This document shows positions 57,739 through 64,000 of a stretch of 64,000 nucleotides of DNA, in pieces. Below the pieces are notes generated by a model, which did no database searches, was not told the origin of the DNA, and saw only the letters and a list, made by a program, of their open reading frames with translations. The DNA is from Limnohabitans sp. MORI2. Its GTDB lineage: Bacteria; Pseudomonadota; Gammaproteobacteria; Burkholderiales; Burkholderiaceae_C. The position numbers and the translations under genes are program-made. Location of the stretch: positions 2,232,001-2,296,000 of the forward strand of contig NZ_AP027058.1 of the NCBI RefSeq assembly GCF_027925025.1. Direction: 5' to 3'. Positions within the stretch are counted from its first letter, which is position 1. Each line of letters starts with the position of its first letter.

Positions 57739-58350
57739 TTACTTGCGCATGACCTTTTCAGAAGGCGTCAACGCCTCGATGTAGGCAGGACGAGAGAAGA
57801 TGCGCTCTGCATATTTGAGCAAAGGTGCAGCATTCTTCGACAAGTCGATGCCGTAGTGATCCAAGCGCCACAACAGCGGTGCAATGGCCACATCGAGCAT
57901 GGAGAAGTTCTCACCCAACATGTACTTGTTTTTCAAGAACACGGGGGCCAACTGAGTCAAACGGTCACGGATGTGTGCACGTGCTTTTTCCAACGCTTTG
58001 TCGTTGGCTTTGGCCGCGCGAGACTCCAATGTCGACACGTGTGTGAACAACTCTTTTTCGAAGTTCAACAAGAACAGACGCACGCGAGCACGCTCAACAG
58101 GATCACCAGGCATCAACTGAGGATGTGGAAAACGCTCATCGATGTACTCGTTGATGATGTTCGATTCATACAAGATCAGATCGCGCTCAACCAAGATTGG
58201 CACTTGACCGTATGGATTCATCACATTGATATCTTCGGGCTTGTTGTAAAGATCAACATCGCGAATTTCAAAATCCATGCCTTTTTCAAACAAGACAAAA
58301 CGGCAGCGATGTGAGTAGGGACACGTGGTTCCCGAATAAAGCACCATCAT
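57739..58350 (-). CDS. sspA: Stringent starvation protein A
   Basis: RNA polymerase-associated factor with a glutathione S-transferase fold. 203 residues: MMVLYSGTTCPYSHRCRFVL, then NVMNPYGQVPILVERDLILY with ESNIINEYIDERFPHPQLMP. It is upstream of sspB on the same strand, as in other Proteobacteria. Confidence 0.96.
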   Translation of the reverse strand: MMVLYSGTTCPYSHRCRFVLFEKGMDFEIRDVDLYNKPEDINVMNPYGQVPILVERDLILYESNIINEYIDERFPHPQLMPGDPVERARVRLFLLNFEKELFTHVSTLESRAAKANDKALEKARAHIRDRLTQLAPVFLKNKYMLGENFSMLDVAIAPLLWRLDHYGIDLSKNAAPLLKYAERIFSRPAYIEALTPSEKVMRK

Positions 58351-58376
58351 GATGGGCAGCTCCTAAAAATCAAAAA

Positions 58377-58400
58377 GAGTGGCAGGCAAACCTGTCACTC
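58377..58400 (-). terminator. Terminator after petC
   Basis: Stem GAGTGGCAGG/CCTGTCACTC with one G/T pair, and a 4-nt loop. On the minus strand it is followed by TTTTTGATTTTT. It separates the petABC transcript from sspA. Confidence 0.8.
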
Positions 58401-58446
58401 CGTGAGGTGACAACGGGCACAAGGCCCGCTGCCGAATTTGCGCAAA

Positions 58447-59190
58447 TTACTTGATGTCTTTCCAGTAGGAAGCATTCAAGCGCCATGCGATGAACATAAA
58501 GCCAGCCAAGAACAACAACACAAACACACCCAAACGTGTACGTGTGGTTTGTGCTGGCTCAGCCATCCATGTCAGATAACCAACGAGGTCAGCCATGGCT
58601 TCGTCGTACTCTTTTTCAGACAACTTGCCTGGCTTGATTTGTTCCCAGCCTTTGAAGACTTGTTGACCGTCGTGTGACTCGAACACAGCACGGCGTTCGC
58701 CTTGCAGTTCCCACAGCACGTGAGGCATACCCACATTCGGGAACACCAAGTTGTTCCAGCCTGTGGCTTTGGTTTCGTCACGGTAGAACGTGCGCATGTA
58801 GGTGTAGAGGTAGTCTGCACCTGTGCCATTGTGGCCAGCGCGTGAACGTGCGATCACGGTCAAGTCAGGAGGCGTTGCACCAAACCACTCTTTAGCCTGT
58901 TTAGGGTCAATGTTGGATTTCATGGTGTCGCCGACTTTTTCAGTCGTGAACAACAAGTTGTCTTTGATCTGTTGCTCAGTCAAACCAATGTCTTTCAAAC
59001 GGTTGTAGCGCATGAAAGCGGCTGAGTGGCAGTTCAAGCAGTGGTTCACAAAGATCTTGGCGCCATTTTGCAAGGCGGCTTGATCGTTGATTTTGTTAGG
59101 CGCTTTGTCCCAAGCGATGCTGTCGCCAGATGCTTGCGCACCAGCCACCACACCGAGGGTCAATGCCAAGCTGAGAATGATTTTTTTCAT
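58447..59190 (-). CDS. petC: Cytochrome c1 of the bc1 complex
   Basis: Haem c subunit that passes electrons to cytochrome c. 247 residues, signal peptide to about residue 20, haem site CLNCHSAAFMRYNRL, axial-ligand region with NVGMPHVLWELQG, and a C-terminal membrane anchor (LGVFVLLFLAGFMFIAW). Last of petA-petB-petC; petB ends 20 bp upstream. Confidence 0.97.
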   Translation of the reverse strand: MKKIILSLALTLGVVAGAQASGDSIAWDKAPNKINDQAALQNGAKIFVNHCLNCHSAAFMRYNRLKDIGLTEQQIKDNLLFTTEKVGDTMKSNIDPKQAKEWFGATPPDLTVIARSRAGHNGTGADYLYTYMRTFYRDETKATGWNNLVFPNVGMPHVLWELQGERRAVFESHDGQQVFKGWEQIKPGKLSEKEYDEAMADLVGYLTWMAEPAQTTRTRLGVFVLLFLAGFMFIAWRLNASYWKDIK

Positions 59191-59210
59191 GGTTATGTTC
59201 TCCGTGAATC

Positions 59211-60620
59211 TCAGTGAGGCGTGAAAGTGACGCGGTCTGGCACTGGCTTGGTCTCACCGATGCGGCTCCAGATGGGCATCAACAAGAAGAAGCCAAAGTA
59301 GAACAAGGTGCCGAGTTGAGACACACGCTCACCAACAGGTGAAGGTGGCTGCACGCCCAAGTAAGCCAAGACAACGAAGTTCACCACGAACACGCCGTAC
59401 ATGTACTTGTGCCAATCAGGACGGTAGCGGATCGACTTCACAGCGCAGTGGTCCAACCATGGCAAGAAGAACAAGATCACAACAGCACCACCCATCACGA
59501 CCACGCCCCAGAATTTGGCATCGATCGAGAGCATGAGCAAGGACACGAACACAGCCGCACCCACCACGCCAGCTTTGAGCACTTTTGGCAAGTTGGTTTT
59601 CACAGCACCAAAGTAGGCACCAGCCAACACGCAAGCGATCAAGACGTACATCATTTCGCTGGTGATCGCACGCAACATCGAATAGAAGGGCGTGAAGTAC
59701 CACACAGGTGCAATGTGCAACGGTGTCTTCAATGGATCGGCAGGGATGAAGTTGTTGTATTCGAGGAAGTAACCACCGAACTCAGGTGCGAAGAAGATCA
59801 CAGCGCTGAACACCAACAAGAAGCCGCTCACGCCCAAGATGTCGTGCACGGTGTAGTAAGGGTGGAAAGGCACGCCGTCGAGTGGATGACCGTTGGCATC
59901 TTTCGGTGCGTTAGGACCTTTGATTTCGACGCCGTCTGGGTTGTTAGAACCCACTTCGTGCAACGCGATGATGTGCGCCACCACCAAGCCCAATAGGACG
60001 AGTGGCACAGCGATCACGTGGAAGCTGAAGAAGCGGTTCAAAGTGGCATCGCTCACCACGTAGTCACCACGAATCAGCAAAGCCAAGTCGGGGCCCACGA
60101 AAGGCACAGCAGCAAACAAGTTCACGATCACTTGTGCGCCCCAGTAGGACATTTGGCCCCAAGGCAACAAGTAACCCATGAAGGCTTCAGCCATCAATGC
60201 CAAGAAAATGGCACAGCCGAACACCCACACCAATTCACGTGGCTGGCGGTATGAGCCGTAGATCAAACCACGGTACATGTGCAAATACACCACGATGAAG
60301 AACGCAGAAGCGCCAGTGGAGTGCATGTAGCGGATCAACCAGCCCCATGGCACGTCGCGCATGATGTATTCAACAGAAGCAAATGCCAAGTTGGCATCAG
60401 GCTTGTAGTGCATGACCAAGAAGATACCGGTCACGATTTGAATCACCAGCACCAACATGGCCAACGAGCCAAAGAAGTACCAGAAGTTGAAGTTCTTGGG
60501 TGCGTAGTACTCAGACACGTGTTCTTTGACCATCTTAGTCAAAGGAAAACGGTTGTCCACCCAGTTGAGCAGTTTTTCGCCAGCGCTGGCGTTCGGAGAG
60601 ATTTCTTTAAATTCAGCCAT
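59211..60620 (-). CDS. petB: Cytochrome b of the bc1 complex
   Basis: Membrane core subunit carrying two haems b and the quinone sites. 469 residues with about eight to nine transmembrane segments, including the haem-ligand helices with GWLIRYMHSTGASAFFIVVYLHMYRG-type and SFHVIAVPLVLLGLVVAHI stretches, and the quinol-site PEWY-like PVWYFTPFY. It lies 11 bp after petA. Confidence 0.97.
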   Translation of the reverse strand: MAEFKEISPNASAGEKLLNWVDNRFPLTKMVKEHVSEYYAPKNFNFWYFFGSLAMLVLVIQIVTGIFLVMHYKPDANLAFASVEYIMRDVPWGWLIRYMHSTGASAFFIVVYLHMYRGLIYGSYRQPRELVWVFGCAIFLALMAEAFMGYLLPWGQMSYWGAQVIVNLFAAVPFVGPDLALLIRGDYVVSDATLNRFFSFHVIAVPLVLLGLVVAHIIALHEVGSNNPDGVEIKGPNAPKDANGHPLDGVPFHPYYTVHDILGVSGFLLVFSAVIFFAPEFGGYFLEYNNFIPADPLKTPLHIAPVWYFTPFYSMLRAITSEMMYVLIACVLAGAYFGAVKTNLPKVLKAGVVGAAVFVSLLMLSIDAKFWGVVVMGGAVVILFFLPWLDHCAVKSIRYRPDWHKYMYGVFVVNFVVLAYLGVQPPSPVGERVSQLGTLFYFGFFLLMPIWSRIGETKPVPDRVTFTPH

Positions 60621-60631
60621 GGTGCGTCCTA

Positions 60632-61228
60632 TCAGGCTTTCTTGTCTTCACCAATGAGCAACTTGGTGTCAGACAGATACATGTGTGGCGGGATTTCGAG
60701 GTTATCGGGTGCAGGCTTGTTTTTGAACACGCGACCTGCAATGTCAAACGTCGAACCGTGGCATGGGCACAAGAAGCCACCTTGCCAATCAGCTGGCAAC
60801 GAAGGTTGCGCACCGGTTTGGAATTTATCGGAAGGCGAGCAACCCAAGTGGGTACAGATGCCGACAGCCACGAAAATTTCGGGCTTGATCGAGCGGTGTT
60901 GGTTCTTCGCGTAAGCAGGAATTGGATAAGCCTTGCGATCAGAAGCAGGGTCAGCCAATTGAGATTCGGTCTTGTTCAAAGACTCGACTTGCTCAGGCGT
61001 GCGCTTGACGACCCACACGGGCTTACCGCGCCATTCCACAGTCATTTTCTCGCCTGGTTTCAGGGCAGAGATATCGACTTCAACCGCGGCACCGGCGGCT
61101 TTGGCACGCTCGGAGGGCTGGAATGTACTAACGAAGGGCACAGCAACTGCTGCACCACCGACTGCACCGGCGCATGTCGAGGCAATCAGCCACGTGCGTT
61201 TACTGGTGTCTACTGGGGTGTCACTCAT
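60632..61228 (-). CDS. petA: Rieske iron-sulfur subunit of the bc1 complex
   Basis: [2Fe-2S] subunit. From the ATG at 61228 (GAGGA 6 nt upstream) it has 198 residues: an N-terminal anchor (about 12-38), then the cluster motifs CTHLGC and CPCHGS. The first in-frame codon at 61240 adds four residues and has no better site. It is divergent from mscL. Confidence 0.96.
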   Translation of the reverse strand: MSDTPVDTSKRTWLIASTCAGAVGGAAVAVPFVSTFQPSERAKAAGAAVEVDISALKPGEKMTVEWRGKPVWVVKRTPEQVESLNKTESQLADPASDRKAYPIPAYAKNQHRSIKPEIFVAVGICTHLGCSPSDKFQTGAQPSLPADWQGGFLCPCHGSTFDIAGRVFKNKPAPDNLEIPPHMYLSDTKLLIGEDKKA

Positions 61229-61377
61229 GGGATTCCTCAAACAATCATCACTGGTTGGGCTAACTATTTATTGTAGCTGACCGCCACATGCGCCTCATTA
61301 ATTCGAAGTGCTTCCACTGCAAGCTCGGGGTAAGACTGCGATAATTCGAATACTTTAATACACACAAGGAAGTTGAT

Positions 61378-61788
61378 ATGTTGAAAGAGTTCAAGGCATT
61401 TGCGATCCGCGGCAATGTGATTGATTTGGCCGTGGGCGTCATCATTGGCGCAGCATTTGGAAAAATTGTTGACTCGGCAGTGAACGACTTGATCATGCCC
61501 ATCGTGGCAGCCTTTATTGGCCACCTCGACTTTTCTAACTTCTTCTTGGTCTTGGGACATGCGCCTGAAGGCACCGCCATGACGCTTGATGCGATGAAAA
61601 AAGCTGGGGTCCCCGTCTTCGCCTACGGCAACTTCATCACCGTGGCTGTGAACTTTGTGATTTTGGCTTTCATCATTTTCTTAATGATCAAACAAATCAG
61701 TCGCCTCAAAGGTAATGCCAACCCCGATGCGGAAACGAAAGAAGAGATTTTGCTGTTGCGTGATATTCGCGACAGCCTCAAAAAGTAA
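61378..61788 (+). CDS. mscL: Large-conductance mechanosensitive channel MscL
   Basis: Pressure valve of the inner membrane. 136 residues, starting [20 protein letters not shown], with two transmembrane helices ([16 protein letters not shown] and [19 protein letters not shown]) and a charged C-terminal helix. It is convergent with pdxA; 4 bp separate the stops, and no terminator hairpin is seen between. Confidence 0.97.
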   Translation: MLKEFKAFAIRGNVIDLAVGVIIGAAFGKIVDSAVNDLIMPIVAAFIGHLDFSNFFLVLGHAPEGTAMTLDAMKKAGVPVFAYGNFITVAVNFVILAFIIFLMIKQISRLKGNANPDAETKEEILLLRDIRDSLKK

Positions 61789-61792
61789 AAAA

Positions 61793-62845
61793 TCAGCGGC
61801 ACATGGCCTGCGCCATCGCAACAGCTGCCAACAAGCTAGAGGCATCCGCGTTGGCCATGCCTGCCACATCAAATGCAGTTCCGTGATCGGGGCTTGTGCG
61901 CACCAAGGGCAGGCCCAAGGTCACATTCACTCCCTGCTCCACACCCAGGTACTTCACTGGAATCAAACCTTGGTCGTGGTACATCGCAATCACCACATCA
62001 AACTCACCCGCTTGGCCGTTCTTGGCGCGTGCACGCATGAACACGGTGTCTGGCGCGAACGGGCCACTCACCCACATGCCTTCTGCACGCGCTTGCTGCA
62101 ACGCAGGAATGATGATGTCTAGCTCTTCACGCCCCATCAATCCACCCTCACCGGCATGAGGATTCAAGCCTGCCACCGCCATGTGTGGGGCTCGACCTGT
62201 CACAGCCAACTCGGCGGCATGTGTGATGCGCAGGGTCTGCAAAATATTGTCGACAGTCACAGCTTCTATCGCTTTGCGCAGTGACACATGGATACTGACC
62301 AACACGGTTTTCAGCTCAGGATTGGCCAGCATCATGCGCACAGGCATATCGTCGACCGCCACGCCAGCATGCTCGGCAGCACAGGCTTGCAACATTTCGG
62401 TGTGCCCCGGAAATGGCACACCCGCCGCGTGCAAGGCCTCTTTGTGCAAAGGTGCCGTGACCACAGCAGACACATCGCCGCGCAGCGCAGCTTGAGCAGC
62501 CCACACCACGCAGTCTGCGGCTAACTTACCCGCAGTGGCGCTCACCTTGCCCCACGCTGGCAACTGATCAGCGCTAAGAGGCGGCGTGACTTGCAGCAAA
62601 GGAATCGTGCAAGGCGCGGTGATATTCGCAGCCTCTCGGATGTCATGCACCTGTTGAATTTGCATGGGGGGCGGGGGCAGCTCGCACTGTGCCAAGAGCA
62701 AGGCCGCACGTTGCATTACCGCCAAATCGCCAACCACCACGCAGCCTTGCATTTGCTCTGGTGCATCACGGAATGCTTTGACGATGATCTCTGGGCCAAT
62801 GCCCGCCGCATCGCCCATCGTGATGACCATTGGCTTGAAGGTCAT
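61793..62845 (-). CDS. pdxA: 4-hydroxythreonine-4-phosphate dehydrogenase
   Basis: Oxidises 4-phosphohydroxythreonine in pyridoxal 5'-phosphate synthesis. 350 residues: MVITMGDAAGIGPEIIVKAF, PLHKEALHAAGVPFPGHTEM with a metal histidine, GLNPHAGEGGLMGREELDII, and YHDQGLIPVKYLGVEQGVNV. The ATG at 62845 overlaps the Nif3-like stop by 4 bp. Confidence 0.96.
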   Translation of the reverse strand: MTFKPMVITMGDAAGIGPEIIVKAFRDAPEQMQGCVVVGDLAVMQRAALLLAQCELPPPPMQIQQVHDIREAANITAPCTIPLLQVTPPLSADQLPAWGKVSATAGKLAADCVVWAAQAALRGDVSAVVTAPLHKEALHAAGVPFPGHTEMLQACAAEHAGVAVDDMPVRMMLANPELKTVLVSIHVSLRKAIEAVTVDNILQTLRITHAAELAVTGRAPHMAVAGLNPHAGEGGLMGREELDIIIPALQQARAEGMWVSGPFAPDTVFMRARAKNGQAGEFDVVIAMYHDQGLIPVKYLGVEQGVNVTLGLPLVRTSPDHGTAFDVAGMANADASSLLAAVAMAQAMCR

Positions 62846-63609
62846 GCGGGGTTATCAATCTCGATGAACTGGTGTGTGATACCCAGTTGCTCGGCAACGT
62901 GCGCGGCAACTGCAGGCGCACCATAACGCTCGGTGGCGTGATGACCACAGGCCAAAAACGCCACGCCGGTTTCACGGGCCAAGTGCGCTTGCGGCTCTGA
63001 AATTTCACCTGTGATAAACGCATCCACACCCGCTGCAATGGCCGCTTCGAAGTAGCTTTGGGCACCGCCCGTGCACCACGCCACTTTGCGAATTTCGCGT
63101 GTAGGCGTTTGCACCACCACAGGCTCGCGTTGCAAGGCTGTAGACACCACAGCAGCCAACGCATTCACATTGGCAAATGCTTGGCCGTCGGCATGTGTGC
63201 CCCACAGCCCTAAATCTTGTTCACCAAACGCACCTTGCACTTGCAGGCCCAAACGTTTGCCTAGCTGCGCGTTGTTGCCCAACTCGGGGTGTGCATCGAG
63301 CGGCAAGTGGTAGGCCAACAAGTTGATGTTGTGCGCCAGTAGCAACTGCAAGCGTTGTTTCATCCAGCCCGTCACCGTGCCGTCTTGACCGCGCCAAAAC
63401 AAACCGTGGTGCACAAAGATGGCATCGGCCTTGGCCTCAATCGCAGCCTCTATCAATGCGCGGCTGGCGGTCACGCCCGACACGATGTGGCGAACAGTGT
63501 CTGCACCTTCGACTTGCAATCCATTGGGGCCATAGTCTTTGAAACGCGCAGGCTGCAGCAAGTCGTTGCAGGCATTCAGCAAAGCTTGGCGGGTGGCGGT
63601 TTGGCTCAT
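62842..63609 (-). CDS. Nif3-like dinuclear metal protein (DUF34)
   Basis: 255 residues of the Nif3/YbgI family, a dinuclear metal enzyme; the physiological role is not settled. Metal-site segments: AIFVHHGLFWRGQDG, NLLAYHLPLDAH, and the C-terminal ACGHHATERYG. It overlaps pdxA by 4 bp and lies 9 bp after the protease gene. Confidence 0.93.
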   Translation of the reverse strand: MSQTATRQALLNACNDLLQPARFKDYGPNGLQVEGADTVRHIVSGVTASRALIEAAIEAKADAIFVHHGLFWRGQDGTVTGWMKQRLQLLLAHNINLLAYHLPLDAHPELGNNAQLGKRLGLQVQGAFGEQDLGLWGTHADGQAFANVNALAAVVSTALQREPVVVQTPTREIRKVAWCTGGAQSYFEAAIAAGVDAFITGEISEPQAHLARETGVAFLACGHHATERYGAPAVAAHVAEQLGITHQFIEIDNPA

Positions 63610-63618
63610 CGTGCGGCC

Positions 63619-64000
63619 TTACTTTTGGATCTTAGGTTTAGGGCGTTGCGCGGGCGTTACATCGAGCGTGACGGTTTGGTTACGCCGCACAACTTCGAGC
63701 TTGGCAGGCTTACCAGGCGTAAGCGCTGCAATTTGCGTCAACAACTCACCCACATTTTTCACAGGCTGTCCCGCCACTTTCAGCAGCAAGTCACCGGGAC
63801 GCAGCCCCGCGTTGGCCGCAGGCCCGCTTTGCAACACCCCCGTGACGATCACGCCTTCGGTTTGCTTCAAACCAAACGTCTCTGCCAATTCAGCCGTGAG
63901 TTCCATCGGCTCAATACCCACCCAGCCGCGCACCACTTGCCCATCGCGCACGATGCCTTCCAACACTTGGCGAGCTGTCGACACAGGAATGGCAAAGCCA
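63619..64000 (-). CDS. DegQ/DegS-like S1C protease, C-terminal part (cut by window)
   Basis: 127 visible codons, running off the window at its 5' side. The visible part starts GFAIPVSTARQVLEG (the segment after the trypsin-like domain) and then holds one PDZ domain: RGWVGIEPMELTAEL and GVIVTGVLQSGPAANAGLRP. The catalytic domain lies outside the window. It precedes Nif3-like and pdxA on the same strand. Confidence 0.9.
   Translation of the reverse strand, partial: GFAIPVSTARQVLEGIVRDGQVVRGWVGIEPMELTAELAETFGLKQTEGVIVTGVLQSGPAANAGLRPGDLLLKVAGQPVKNVGELLTQIAALTPGKPAKLEVVRRNQTVTLDVTPAQRPKPKIQK

Overview
The window looks like chromosomal DNA of a betaproteobacterium of the order Burkholderiales, most likely family Comamonadaceae (Limnohabitans/Rhodoferax-like; this is inference from gene order and protein wording, no database was used). 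Support: the blocks gpmA/rhodanese-grxC-secB, hemA-prfA-prmC-grxD, rplU-rpmA-obgE-proB, pilBCD-coaE-zapD-yacG, secA-argJ and petABC-sspAB are typical of that group. Nearly all of it is densely packed core genome, with many 4-bp ATGA start/stop overlaps. No transposase, phage gene, rRNA operon or CRISPR array was seen.

Layout. 1-6.5 kb: SecB export chaperone (cut by the window edge), glutaredoxin, rhodanese, phosphoglycerate mutase, a C-terminal processing protease, a MoeB-like enzyme, a secreted nuclease and a SulP anion transporter preceded by a candidate leader peptide. 6.5-19.9 kb is the most accessory-like part: TfoX C-terminal protein, a HicAB toxin-antitoxin pair divergent from a Y-family DNA polymerase with a consensus LexA box between them, DUF429, an EamA transporter, folE with a BLUF blue-light sensor, a ClsB-like phospholipase D, an EEP nuclease/phosphatase, a subtilisin-like lipoprotein overlapping a beta-barrel gene, a methyltransferase, an alpha/beta hydrolase, and an orphan ABC ATPase whose Walker B glutamate is glutamine. 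19.9-32.5 kb is one long minus-strand block (FAD/Fe-S oxidoreductase, DUF971, ubiE, Tim44-like, ubiJ, ubiB, Na+ symporter, FmdB, DUF502, aspS) centred on ubiquinone biosynthesis.

32.5-32.9 kb is the only gene-free stretch over 300 bp. It holds a G-quadruplex-type motif and two large hairpins whose identical 36-nt loops lie in opposite orientation but whose 24- and 27-bp stems have different sequences. This is the most unusual structure in the window. 33-44.6 kb: haem and translation-termination genes, glutaredoxin 4, a lytic transglycosylase, proS, rppH, proB, obgE, L27, L21 and ispB. 44.6-46.3 kb is visibly more AT-rich and holds two unknown small genes, an H-NS-family protein and HU. 46.3-51.2 kb: type IV pilus genes with a short PilB, then coaE, zapD and yacG. 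51.2-58.4 kb: a Nudix enzyme, an ATPase, argJ, secA, a DUF721 gene, tRNA-Thr(UGU), sspB and sspA. 58.4-64 kb: cytochrome bc1 complex, mscL, pdxA, Nif3-like and a DegQ-type protease cut by the window edge.

The genes serve mainly respiration (ubiquinone synthesis plus bc1), protein export and quality control (SecB, SecA, SspAB, processing proteases), and translation. No new multi-gene system can be proven from sequence alone. The best leads are the paired-hairpin element, the SOS-box arrangement, the subtilisin/barrel pair and the Walker B variant ATPase.
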